The notes: generated by a model not told the origin, from the sequence alone. A stretch of 37,854 nucleotides of DNA from Parendozoicomonas verongulae (GCF_009711465.1 NZ_SMME01000839.1:1-37854), one strand, 5' to 3'. Positions 25,003 through 33,714 are shown, numbered from the stretch's first letter. Translations and numbers: made by a program.

Positions 25003-25524
25003 ATGATTCAAGACGCTCATCTGTCATTAGCCATGGGAGCCGGTCGGCCAGGTCTGAAGTTTTCCGGTCGTCATTTCCCTAAAGATATCATCCTCCAGAC
25101 TGTTCGCTGGTACGTCAGTTACCCGCTCAGCTATCGCATGATCGAGGAACTGATGACGGAGTGAGGTGTTCCAGTGGATCATTCAACCATCATCCGTTGG
25201 ACTGTAGAATAGGCACCAAAGCTGGAATGTCGTCACCGTAAAAGTAAACTGGCTGTGGGAACGTCCTGGAGAATGGATGAGACCTATATAAAGGTCAAAG
25301 GCTGTGACCACTATCTGTACCGCGCTGTCGATAAAGAAGGCAAAAAGGTCGATTTTTTTCTCACCCAAAAGCGCGACACAAAAGCGGCCAAAGCCTTTTT
25401 CCGTAAGGCCATCCGCCAATACGGCCAGCCAGTAAAGGTAGCGATTGATAAAAGCGGCAGCAACACAAGTGCCCTCTCCGGGGCAACAACACCGTGGGAG
25501 TATTTCTACTCCCTGACGGCATAG
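25003..25524 (+). pseudogene. IS6-family transposase pseudogene
   Basis: The translation matches IS6-family DDE transposases: FSGRHFPKDIILQTVRWYVS, YPLSYRMIEELMTE, VDHSTIIRW, WRMDETYIKVKG (first catalytic Asp), YLYRAVDKEGKKVDF, and VAIDKSGSN (second catalytic Asp). Two in-frame stops interrupt it (TGA at 25162, TAG at 25210). The C-terminal part with the catalytic Glu is missing after about 25480, where unrelated sequence begins. It is therefore inactive. It sits between higBA and the repeat-flanked cargo and marks past transposition. IS terminal inverted repeats could not be identified with confidence. Confidence 0.85.
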
Positions 25525-25526
25525 TT

Positions 25527-25577
25527 GCGACTGGAGAATTGCGATTTTTCATTCTCGGAGATTTTTGCGACACAACC
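25527..25577. repeat. Dispersed ~50-bp repeat, left copy
   Basis: This sequence recurs imperfectly at 31017-31071 in the same orientation. The shared core is attgcgatttttca-Y-tctcgga-R-atttttg, then Y-g-R-cacaacc, with an alignable gcgac..tgg flank. A perfect 7-bp hairpin (gggagta-tttc-tactccc, 25496-25513) lies just before it. The copies bracket the RG-protein and PP2C genes. Confidence 0.7.
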
Positions 25578-25723
25578 CGCAGACTCTGGTCGATCAGAAT
25601 ACTTTATGGCGAAGTGAGGGGAGCCGATGGTGTTTCAGGATGAGTAACTAACTGGCTGGTCAGTGATCTGTACCTGCTGAGACGGTAGAAAAGGCAGTTC
25701 CGTAAATTGCGCAGGATACGTTG

Positions 25724-28423
25724 ATGGCCAGTCAATTACCTGGAGATACCCAGAGAACAGTTCGATTTCAGACTCTTGAACATGAGGCTTACCAAAACAG
25801 AGGGCGGGGAAGAGGCCGTGGGCGGGGAAGCCCATGGAATGGTCGCCAGGCAAAAGAAAAACATGTCGGTCAGGCTTACCATCAGACAGAACAAAATCGT
25901 GAACAGGAGCGTCAGCAGGATGGCCGACAAAGACCTGGCACAGAGCCTCAGGTAACACCTGTCCCACGGGATCCGGCTTCTGTGGCCGTTAACAAAGCGC
26001 AACCTAAAGAGCCGTCCCAAGAACCCGCTCTGGAGAAACAGCTGTTTAAGGCTGGTTATTGTGGGCCAATAACGGCCGCTCTTGATGCCCGGGAAGTGGA
26101 ACGGGCTTTGTCGTTGGCGGTGTATCTGAGTTATGTCCCCGCAGGGCCTGACCAGATGCCTGAACGGGAGCGAAAGGCGCTGCAGGAATGCCATAGCCGC
26201 CTGGTCGCTGAGTGTAAGATGTTGCCACTTTCGGGCAATGACGGTGCGGTTGGACTTCCCCTGGCTTTAGCATTACTTAATAACAATTTGCTGAGCCCTA
26301 AGGATCTTCAAAGCATTCAGGACATGAGACAGCAGGCTTTTGAGAGCGAAGGGTTGCACCTGCAGTTTGATAAGGACATAAAAACAATCACTGAACAGGC
26401 ACAGGCGCGTCCTCTGGATGCCATGGCCTTCGTCAACGCGTTGTATTTGCAATACCGTTCATTGTTTAACTGTCAACAGTTAGAAAAGCTTGCCGATTGT
26501 TTTCGAGCGGTTGTCCCCGGTGTATTGGAACACTGCCAGGCCTTGGCGGTAGAGAAACCCAGGGACGCTGGGGGGCTGCTTGAGCGAAATCTGTTTCACT
26601 GTCTTGAGTTGCTTCCCCATGCTCCTTCTGGAGACCGAGAGCAGTTACGTGCCCTGCAGAAACAGGTCAGTCATAGCATTTGTCACATTTTTACCGAAAA
26701 CCTGATGATGATCAGTGATGGCCGTCTGGAGATCAAGACGGCGGGTGCTCACATGCAGCTTATTCATTACAGCCACGGGTTGGGAGTCCTCAGTAAACGG
26801 CATGCGAGTGTTTTGCAAAAACTGGTGGAACAAAAGAAAACGCCCACACAGGAAATACCAGGAAAGGCTGCCCAGGTAAAAGCTGATCTTGAGGCGCTGC
26901 TGCAGGCCGGGCAATGCTATGAAGCGCTGCGCGTGTGCATGGAGTACGCCAATAAAGATCCGGTTGTATGGAATGGAAAACGGTCTTCCGAACTTTTCGG
27001 CTGCATGAAGCGTGCACTGAAAGGGGAGCTGGCTTGTCTGTGTCTTCAGCTTGGGCCTCAAGGTTTAAACCCCGATATGGTTGACCGGATCAATACTTTA
27101 TTTAATCTGATGGGCGAGTTCAGAAACTCACCCTGGCTGATTGGTAGAGATAGTTTTTGCACTTTGAACTATCTCCGTGTTCTGGTTGTTGGCAAAGTGC
27201 TTCAGCCTCAGTGGGACCGCGTGAAAAGTCAGGGATATACGGCTGAAACAGTGGCAAGGTTGAGGGGGATGCTCAAAGACAAAGAGCGACTGTTGTTACC
27301 CTCCCACGCGACTGAGTACCAACAGTTTGTACAGGCATTGGAAGAGGAACAAAAGAACAGCCTGCCCCCTGTTCCCCCAGCCTCTCAGGCCTCCAAAACT
27401 GTACCTCGGTCGCAGGCATCGGATAGCTCCACTCATTCCTCTCCTGTCAGGGAGCGGGGCCAGCGAAAAGTGATTATGAAACGGCCTGAGTCTACAGAGG
27501 CCAGTCATCACGCTGAGATAACTGAGGATGATTTACGGGCCTTCCTTGAGTCCCCCGATAAGGCTGATGATTTCCGCCGGCGTATGAACGAGGACAGGGA
27601 AGGCAATCTGGAGGAAGGTAAACGCTGGATGTTGTTCCTTCGGGAATATTACACACACAACCGATTACCCGCCTCGAAATCAAAAGCCAATTTAGCGTTG
27701 TCTCGACTGGTTACGGGGGCCGCTTTTGTTGTGCTTCATGACCTGTTCCAGTCAATCAAAGCGTTAAAAAATAAGGATGAAAAGTATGTGGCATGTGGTC
27801 GCGTGGCTGTGGATATGATCAAGTACATACATCCGCTGCAGAACGTCGCGTATGACTACTTCAAACACGACTACCAAAGCTTAACTGGTGTCGTGCATTT
27901 CTATTATTTGATGCCCCTCAAAAACAGGATTGTAGACGAGGTTGAAAAGCCACGAGATAAGATAGATTTTGATTTGTTGTGGCAACGGTTTTCGGATGCC
28001 TATCAAGTGGGAGCGCACTACGAGACCGCGACCAGAAAGTGTTTGCGGGAAATTTATACCCGATATTTTTCCTGTGATCTGACAGAGGTTCAAAGGCAGT
28101 TGTCATCCAGGAACCCGGCAGAGATTCAACGGGGGCTGGCGACTATTGAGGCTCGGATTCTGGATCGCAAACATTTCTATTCCTGGCATGAGACAGAGAA
28201 GGCAGCTCACCATGCGTGTGAGCTGGTGAAACAGGGCAAAGCCAGGTTAAAAGAGCTGGTGGGCTATAACGCCGGCCAGTGGTTGGACATACAAAAGAAC
28301 TTTCTCAGGAAAGTGGAAGACGCAGGTTTTCTGCAAGGTCCACCACACTATTTGAGTAAGTTGAGCAAACCACAGTCTGCTTCCTCCGGCTACGGGGATA
28401 AACGCGACAGGCGAGGAAAGTAG
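25724..28423 (+). CDS. RG-repeat, helix-rich 899-aa protein, unknown
   Basis: I do not recognise this protein. The N-terminal 110 residues are polar and disordered, including an Arg-Gly run (GRGRGRGRG within 25-36) resembling eukaryotic RG/RGG nucleic-acid-binding or methylation motifs, then Gln/Glu-rich sequence. About 110-560 is helix-rich with TPR-like spacing (EALLQAGQCYEALRVCMEY). A Ser/Pro linker at about 560-610 leads to a second helical region (about 615-880) ending in a basic tail (GDKRDRRGK). No signal peptide or membrane helix is seen. AGGA lies 7 nt before this ATG; a TTG sits just before it. A 108-bp gap separates it from the PP2C gene, so co-transcription is likely. An effector role is inference. 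Confidence 0.75.
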   Translation: MASQLPGDTQRTVRFQTLEHEAYQNRGRGRGRGRGSPWNGRQAKEKHVGQAYHQTEQNREQERQQDGRQRPGTEPQVTPVPRDPASVAVNKAQPKEPSQEPALEKQLFKAGYCGPITAALDAREVERALSLAVYLSYVPAGPDQMPERERKALQECHSRLVAECKMLPLSGNDGAVGLPLALALLNNNLLSPKDLQSIQDMRQQAFESEGLHLQFDKDIKTITEQAQARPLDAMAFVNALYLQYRSLFNCQQLEKLADCFRAVVPGVLEHCQALAVEKPRDAGGLLERNLFHCLELLPHAPSGDREQLRALQKQVSHSICHIFTENLMMISDGRLEIKTAGAHMQLIHYSHGLGVLSKRHASVLQKLVEQKKTPTQEIPGKAAQVKADLEALLQAGQCYEALRVCMEYANKDPVVWNGKRSSELFGCMKRALKGELACLCLQLGPQGLNPDMVDRINTLFNLMGEFRNSPWLIGRDSFCTLNYLRVLVVGKVLQPQWDRVKSQGYTAETVARLRGMLKDKERLLLPSHATEYQQFVQALEEEQKNSLPPVPPASQASKTVPRSQASDSSTHSSPVRERGQRKVIMKRPESTEASHHAEITEDDLRAFLESPDKADDFRRRMNEDREGNLEEGKRWMLFLREYYTHNRLPASKSKANLALSRLVTGAAFVVLHDLFQSIKALKNKDEKYVACGRVAVDMIKYIHPLQNVAYDYFKHDYQSLTGVVHFYYLMPLKNRIVDEVEKPRDKIDFDLLWQRFSDAYQVGAHYETATRKCLREIYTRYFSCDLTEVQRQLSSRNPAEIQRGLATIEARILDRKHFYSWHETEKAAHHACELVKQGKARLKELVGYNAGQWLDIQKNFLRKVEDAGFLQGPPHYLSKLSKPQSASSGYGDKRDRRGK

Positions 28424-28531
28424 AATCTGTCTTGTCGTCATGAAGCGCGATGACGCCATCATAGGGGACATCGGGAATGTCGCTGACAGGCCCGATATGT
28501 CATTAATACAGTACAGAAAGGGAGTATCAAT

Positions 28532-30835
28532 ATGGCCTACGGAATGGGGCCTCAGGCAAGCTGGCCGGAGGTAAACAGACTACGGAGTGATATCGCAAGG
28601 TTGCCACGGAGCACGAAAGACTCGGACTGGATGGCTTTGACGGAAGATGGCCATTTGGTCACGGCGACTGAGTATTCGAGACGGTATGATTCTAAACCAG
28701 AAGCTCTTGGTTTTATGAGCTGTAACGCCAATTTAAAACGTTATGTTGGCAGCCATCTTAATGGTAAAGCACTGCCAGATCGCAAAGTAGAAAAAGTCTC
28801 GCAGGACATTGGCAAGAAGGAGTACCGTATAAACCTGGGTGATGTAAAAGCCGCCCTTGCAACAATGGAAGCGCCGATCTCGCAGGCCCCTGAAGCACCG
28901 CCTGAACACACATCAAAGCCCGTTTCAGCGTATGAGGGCAGGCAACAACAGGATGTTGCTTCCTCTACGGTAATAACGCAGCTCCGTCGTGCAAAGGAAC
29001 CTGCGCCCAGGCTACAACGGCAGATCAGCCTTTCCAGCCGGGTTGAGTTGGCCGTAAGAGATTACAGAGGGAAGCCGGGGGAAGCGGAGGACGTTCTGCA
29101 TCTGCTGGACACCTGGCGGTACCAGGGCGGTAGTGATTCCGCTATCAACGGCGTGTTGAAGTTCCTGTCCGGTAAAGATCTTTTCCCCATAGCCGAGCAG
29201 GATATTCCTCCGGCTATGGCAAACCCTGACGGCTTACAGGGCTTTCAGCGCCAGGTTAGCCAGGCGATGGAAGAGAGGCGTGCAGAGGCAAAAAAGTTGT
29301 TTACTGCGAGCCGTTTTCAGGATTCATTCCAGCTGTATCAGGACATTGTTGAGAGCACACGCTTTCAGCACAACCCGGAGTGTTACACAAAGTGCGTTAT
29401 GGCTATGGCCGGCATGTTAGCCCGAAATGGTGAACTGTCTGGTTTCAGGGAATACCCGCTGTACCGCATGATTCCCTACCTGCAGAACCTGATCGACGGC
29501 GGTGCTAACGATATTGCAACCGTCGGTTTCCTGGAGCATATGGAAGGACAGCTCAATACCATGGCTGCCCCGGCGGCAAGAGAACGCTCTCCTGGCCATG
29601 CCCCACGCACACAAAGTCGCTTATTTCAGGGGAGTCCGGTTGCCGTCAAGGCTCTGCGCTTACCCCGTGGGACGTATAGGCCGGCGCGGATGACCGGTGG
29701 GCGGTTTGTTGATGCGCACCCCGCAAAATTGCCCACTCAAGGCCGAGAGGCCATTCGGCGCTGGAATATAAGAGTGCCCATCGACATGTTGGAAGAGCTG
29801 GAATTTCGGGTGGTACCGGATTTCCATGACGTTCGGCGTAAAATTGAACAGGCCAATGCCAAGGCCGAAGCAGAAGGGAAGCGCATGCCTGTTGGTAAAA
29901 ACTTCCCTCCTTCCCATTCCCGGCTAACGCCCTACCAGAATATTCCCGGATTTAAATCGGAAGCCAGCCAGCATATTCCCGGTGTCGGTATTGCCTGTGC
30001 TCAGGGGCGACGCTCCAATAATGAAGACGCACATATTGCCAAACGTTTTCCTATTCAGGCCGGTGGCAAGCTGGTGACGGTTTCCATGATTGGGGTGTTT
30101 GATGGGCACAGTGTGAATTATGCCGGACACCTGGCTTCACGTTATGTGGCGAATCATCTTGAAGATTGTTTACAGCGCCGGCTGGAGCAGTACAACCAGA
30201 ATGAGCTGACTGAAGCGGGAATCTGGAACGGGATTAAACTGGCTATGGCTGATGTAGACCGAGGAGATTATTTGTATGAAGGCGGGATTGACCATACTGG
30301 AACAACCGCCAATGTCGCCCTGGTGATTGGCGACCGGCTCTGGGTGGCCAATGTGGGAGACAGCCGGGCAATGCTGGCCTATAAAGATGGCTCTTATCTG
30401 CAATTATCGGAAGATGCAAAACCGGGAGCCGACCCCGCGGCGAAAGGGGATGTTCTCAATGAACATTCTCAGCATGTCATTAAACGTGGCGGTAAAGTGC
30501 AGGGTGTCTATGCCAATGGTCCGGTAAAAGGAGGCCTGAGAACAACCCGTGCCATTGGAGACCACAATATGGGGGGGGCTATCTCTCCCCGGCCGGGGGT
30601 GACGTCCTACCCTCTTTCAGACATTAAGGGTGCCATATTGATACAGTGTTGTGACGGCGTATTTGATATTGCCAATTGTGGGCAGGTGTCCGCCTTTATA
30701 AGGGATGAGGCGAACCGGCAAGCCCCGCTGAATACGCAAAGCATGGCTGAAAGGCTGGTGGGTGCCAGTTATGATGCACAGTCGGGTGATAATTTAACCG
30801 CCATCGTAGTGCCAGTGGATGTCTTGTCAGCGTGA
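28532..30835 (+). CDS. Large protein with C-terminal PP2C-type Ser/Thr phosphatase
   Basis: Residues about 485-765 form a complete metal-dependent PP2C phosphatase: RRSNNEDAH (493-501), GVFDGHS (521-527, Asp524), GTTANVALV (590-598), VGDSRA (608-613), TTRAIGD (671-677), CDGVFD (707-712, Asp708) and GDN (752-754, Asp753). The metal-binding aspartates are intact, so activity is expected. The N-terminal 480 residues are unassigned. About 30-115 is compact (DWMALTEDGHLVTATEYSRR), 115-165 is a Pro-rich linker, and about 170-345 is helical with TPR-like spacing. A basic segment follows near 370-400. Bacterial PP2C enzymes normally lack such a region. GGGAG lies 7 nt before the ATG. No kinase gene is nearby. 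It follows the RG protein, probably as an operon. Confidence 0.88.
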   Translation: MAYGMGPQASWPEVNRLRSDIARLPRSTKDSDWMALTEDGHLVTATEYSRRYDSKPEALGFMSCNANLKRYVGSHLNGKALPDRKVEKVSQDIGKKEYRINLGDVKAALATMEAPISQAPEAPPEHTSKPVSAYEGRQQQDVASSTVITQLRRAKEPAPRLQRQISLSSRVELAVRDYRGKPGEAEDVLHLLDTWRYQGGSDSAINGVLKFLSGKDLFPIAEQDIPPAMANPDGLQGFQRQVSQAMEERRAEAKKLFTASRFQDSFQLYQDIVESTRFQHNPECYTKCVMAMAGMLARNGELSGFREYPLYRMIPYLQNLIDGGANDIATVGFLEHMEGQLNTMAAPAARERSPGHAPRTQSRLFQGSPVAVKALRLPRGTYRPARMTGGRFVDAHPAKLPTQGREAIRRWNIRVPIDMLEELEFRVVPDFHDVRRKIEQANAKAEAEGKRMPVGKNFPPSHSRLTPYQNIPGFKSEASQHIPGVGIACAQGRRSNNEDAHIAKRFPIQAGGKLVTVSMIGVFDGHSVNYAGHLASRYVANHLEDCLQRRLEQYNQNELTEAGIWNGIKLAMADVDRGDYLYEGGIDHTGTTANVALVIGDRLWVANVGDSRAMLAYKDGSYLQLSEDAKPGADPAAKGDVLNEHSQHVIKRGGKVQGVYANGPVKGGLRTTRAIGDHNMGGAISPRPGVTSYPLSDIKGAILIQCCDGVFDIANCGQVSAFIRDEANRQAPLNTQSMAERLVGASYDAQSGDNLTAIVVPVDVLSA

Positions 30836-30882
30836 GAACCCAATGCAGAAGATCAGCACAAAGTGGCCAGGCAAAAGGATGA

Positions 30883-31016
30883 GGTGGAAACCTCAGCTTA
30901 ATTCACAATACAGCCGGTGATAACCTGATCTCTGTTCAGACTGTATGCACACGAAATTGTGCCGATGATATATCGGATCTGGTACAGGTAAGCAACAGCT
31001 GTTGTTTTCCGCACAA
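30883..31016 (+). pseudogene. Possible PP2C 3'-end vestige in gap
   Basis: The gap after the PP2C gene holds no intact gene. One plus frame reads LIHNTAGDNLISVQTV near 30898-30945, resembling the last PP2C strand of the neighbour (SGDNLTAIVVPV). It could be a leftover of a second copy. The match is short. The palindrome CAACAGCTGTTG (30993-31004) precedes the right repeat. Confidence 0.22.
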
Positions 31017-31071
31017 GCGACACTGGCAGGTATTGCGATTTTTCACTCTCGGAAATTTTTGTGGCACAACC
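31017..31071. repeat. Dispersed ~50-bp repeat, right copy
   Basis: This is the direct-orientation partner of the copy at 25527-25577, differing by scattered transitions and a few single-base indels in the flank. It lies about 180 bp after the PP2C stop and 70 bp before the next gene. Confidence 0.7.
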
Positions 31072-31140
31072 ACAGTGTCGCCTAGAGGTGGGAAAATGCT
31101 ATGTTATGCATCAATTTTTTAATAGATGTGAACATAGAAA

Positions 31141-31752
31141 ATGTTTGAGGATAATGAGCTGGTTATGTCTCCATTGTGCCAGACCTTGGAGAGGGATCAT
31201 CGTACGGTTGAAATTCTCGTATACAAAGGCGCTGATGATGCCCGGTGGGTACTTGAGCTGGAAGATGAATATGGTAATTCGTTTGTCTGGAATGATCTTT
31301 TTGCCACTGATGAAGACGCGTTGAATGCTGCGCTGGACGCTATTGACGATGAAGGTATTGAATCTTTTGTGGGCGAGCCTGCTCCGGTTAACAAACCGTT
31401 GACTGCAGAGGAGTATGCGATTGATCTTGCACAACGGCTGCAATCAGCTCTGCCGATGGTGGTGACCCCGACAAAGGCCTTGATTCACAGTATGCGTAAT
31501 AGTGAAAAGCAATCTGTGAAATTGAAGCCTCGTCAAAGGCTGCATATTGATACGTGTCTGTATCTGGGGGATGAGGGTGGAATCGCTTGTGGTTATCAAG
31601 TTGCGGGTGAAGTTATCGTGTCTTCTATCACACACCTGAAGCTTGACCCAAAACATCCGCTCTATAAAGAGTTGAAAGACTACCAGCTGGATCGTAAGGC
31701 ACGGCTAGCCTATGAAGGGCGAGGAAACAATGGGGCTTTCCGGGTAGATTGA
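31141..31752 (+). CDS. Hypothetical protein (203 aa)
   Basis: I do not recognise the product. The acidic N-terminal half (HRTVEILVYKGADDARWVLE, then LEDEYGNSFVWNDLFATDEDAL) reads like a small alpha/beta domain. Residues about 88-170 contain LTAEEYAIDLAQRLQSAL and a beta-rich segment (RLHIDTCLYLGDEGGIACGY), and the tail is basic. No signal or membrane segment is present. Codon use looks coding throughout. The first ATG lacks a ribosome-binding site. An ATG at 31165 (Met9) is an alternative, with GAGG about 13 nt away. Confidence 0.6.
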   Translation: MFEDNELVMSPLCQTLERDHRTVEILVYKGADDARWVLELEDEYGNSFVWNDLFATDEDALNAALDAIDDEGIESFVGEPAPVNKPLTAEEYAIDLAQRLQSALPMVVTPTKALIHSMRNSEKQSVKLKPRQRLHIDTCLYLGDEGGIACGYQVAGEVIVSSITHLKLDPKHPLYKELKDYQLDRKARLAYEGRGNNGAFRVD

Positions 31753-31841
31753 CTCGGTCTCGTCATGCCTGTTTCCACTCCAGTAACGCCAATTGATCCT
31801 TCCATAACGCCGATACGCCATCCATAAAATCTGCCAATGCT

Positions 31842-31982
31842 CTCACCGTTCAGGACTTTTTCCTGTAGCACCGGAGAGAGCATCATCAGGCGGAGGATAC
31901 GGGAGACATAACTTTCGTTCTGCTTGTAATGAGCAGCCAGTGCCAGTGCTCGCATCAGGGCGGTGTCTTCTATTTGAGTCAT
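31842..31982 (-). pseudogene. Resolvase/recombinase HTH fragment
   Basis: The segment ALMRALALAAHYKQNESYVS then RILRLMMLSPVLQEKVLNGE resembles the helix-turn-helix and following helix found C-terminal in large serine recombinases and related IS/phage proteins (pattern 'ALARA...SYVSRLLRLALLAP...E.IL.G'). A stop codon lies 9 codons upstream and similarity ends after NGE, so only about 47 codons remain. The rest of 31753-32163 shows nothing else I can support. Confidence 0.4.
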
Positions 31983-32163
31983 ATTGACCGGTTGTCCGCC
32001 ACTGGTCTAAATGTCGAAAGCGCCAAGACCAGCATTGAAGCCATCGGTGTCGGGATTGAGGAGAGCAACAAGAAGACAGCGATACCCTGTTTGCCCCCCG
32101 AGCGAGCAGGCCGGACAGAAGATGGCACTCACCCTGTCCAGGAGTCGCACATTGACCGCTGGC

Positions 32164-32847
32164 CTATGATTTTGAGACGGGCTGTAATCTGAGTCGGGAG
32201 TGCTCGCTTAATAAAGGGGTTCTTTCTGTTTCTGCTGTGGAGTGATGGATTGTTACTGATTTGCAAACCTTGAACTTGCGGGTTGCCTGTTTGAGTGCAT
32301 GAATGATTGTTGTATACCTGTCGTACTCGGCAGGGTTTATTTTTCTGGACCAAGGTCTATTTTCTTCTGCTGCGCTCAATGGGCTTTTGGTGAAACACAA
32401 AAGCCACCTCCATGTAATCAATGGATTGGCACCGGCATTCAGCAAAATCTGAACCACCTTGGCATGGCTATTCTGAGCTGCGATAAACAAAGGCGTGGCT
32501 CCCCCCCATGCTTGATCAACCTCTGCCCCTGCATTCACCAAAATCTGAACCACCTCGGCATAACCATTTTGAGCTGGTAAATACAGACTATGTATAGGGG
32601 AGCCTGATGCTCCACTAATGAATTGCTCGTTGACATCAAACCCGTCCTGACTCACAAAAAAAGTCACGGCTTCCACATTACCTTCGCGGCACGCAGCCAG
32701 AAAATCGTGCTCATTATATTCATTCTTCAGTGGTACGCTCAGGTCAGCTTTGCATTCGCCTGCAGCCAGCGTGTTTGCACAAAACCCCAAAGTCAGGAGG
32801 AAAAAACTGGCGTAGAGGAATCGCTGGCTCTGATAAATTCTTAACAC
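32164..32847 (-). CDS. Secreted ankyrin-repeat protein
   Basis: The 227-aa product has a signal peptide (FLYASFFLLTLGFCANTLAA, then GEC) and so is probably exported. About 45-150 carry ankyrin-type repeats: HDFLAACREGNVEAVTFFVS, SLYLPAQNGYAEVVQILVNAGAEVD, and GGATPLFIAAQNSHAKVVQILLNAGAN. The last two units are almost identical at DNA level with a 96-bp period (32435-32480 and 32531-32576), indicating recent duplication. The C-terminal 75 residues are basic and unassigned. The start is GTG, supported by GGAG 6 nt upstream. Ankyrin proteins with secretion signals are common in symbionts and mediate protein-protein contacts; the target is unknown. Confidence 0.8.
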   Translation of the reverse strand: MLRIYQSQRFLYASFFLLTLGFCANTLAAGECKADLSVPLKNEYNEHDFLAACREGNVEAVTFFVSQDGFDVNEQFISGASGSPIHSLYLPAQNGYAEVVQILVNAGAEVDQAWGGATPLFIAAQNSHAKVVQILLNAGANPLITWRWLLCFTKSPLSAAEENRPWSRKINPAEYDRYTTIIHALKQATRKFKVCKSVTIHHSTAETERTPLLSEHSRLRLQPVSKS

Positions 32848-33043
32848 TACTCACTCCACAAACCGCCATGACAAAAGGGGTAGGGTATAGCAATCAGCAA
32901 GGAGGATATCAAACTATTCGAGTCCAAGCGTCTGATAGCCCGTTCGCGTAGTCTGGCGGCATATTTTTCCGCATCTTTCTGTGTCACAGCTCCTTATGTC
33001 CAATTAGTGCCCCACAGACAGTGCTTTCATGGAACTGGATACT

Positions 33044-33049
33044 TATAAT
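33044..33049 (+). promoter_or_regulatory. Candidate -10 box of the DUF2058 gene
   Basis: A perfect TATAAT lies 36 nt before the ATG in the 238-bp region between the ankyrin gene and the DUF2058 gene. The -35 at standard spacing (gtgctt) is poor, so this is tentative. Confidence 0.35.
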
Positions 33050-33085
33050 CACCCATTGTTGACAGAATCCATAAATGAGTGATCC

Positions 33086-33628
33086 ATGAGTTCTTTACGA
33101 GACCAGTTACTGAAAGCCGGTGTTGCCAGCAAAAAACAACACCAGCAGGCACGTACCCAGAAAAAAAAGCAGAAGAAGCAGGGTGTTGACGTTCAGGCAG
33201 AACAGCGCAAACGTCTGGAGGAAGAGCGTAGACAGCAGATTGAGAGGGACAAGGAGCTGAACCGCCAGCGCGAAGCCGAACGTACTGAGAAAGAAAAGCA
33301 GGCTCAGATTCGACAGATTATTCAAACCAACACCATTCCCCGTGAAAATGGTGACAACAGCTATAGCTTTGTTGATAACAAGAAGATCAAGAAGTGGTAT
33401 CTGGCGGACAAACAAATCAATGAACTGAGCAGCGGCCGTTTAGCCCTTGCCAAGCTGGAGGATGAGGAGTATGCCCTGATCTCCGGCAAAGTAGCTGAGC
33501 GATTGGCCGAACGCCTGGCAGATGAAACCCACAAGTACCTGTTGGTGAACAATAAAGGCAAGCAGGAAGAAGTGGATGAGGATGATCCTTACGCGGATTA
33601 CCAGATTCCTGATGACTTGATGTGGTAA
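33086..33628 (+). CDS. DUF2058 family protein (YaiL-like)
   Basis: The 180-aa protein starts MSSLRDQLLKAGVASKKQ, the hallmark of DUF2058 (E. coli YaiL, 179 aa). A highly charged coiled coil follows (about 20-78, rich in K/E/R/Q), then the conserved C-terminal domain (NSYSFVDNKKIKKWYL, LALAKLEDEEYALI, VAERLAER). Members are sometimes labelled nucleoprotein or polynucleotide-associated, but no activity is established. The site GAG 6-7 nt before the ATG is weak. gspN follows 86 bp downstream on the same strand. Confidence 0.9.
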   Translation: MSSLRDQLLKAGVASKKQHQQARTQKKKQKKQGVDVQAEQRKRLEEERRQQIERDKELNRQREAERTEKEKQAQIRQIIQTNTIPRENGDNSYSFVDNKKIKKWYLADKQINELSSGRLALAKLEDEEYALISGKVAERLAERLADETHKYLLVNNKGKQEEVDEDDPYADYQIPDDLMW

Positions 33629-33714
33629 CCCACCGCCCGGGGCACCTGCAGCACACCGATGCTACGCGTGTACTTAAATGTTTTCAGGATGAATAACTGT
33701 TTTGGGGCAAGTTG

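Noticed and set aside
31929..32192. Plus-strand 87-codon frame across the recombinase fragment
   Set aside because: It has no ribosome-binding site and no recognisable motif, and it overlaps a better-supported minus-strand fragment.
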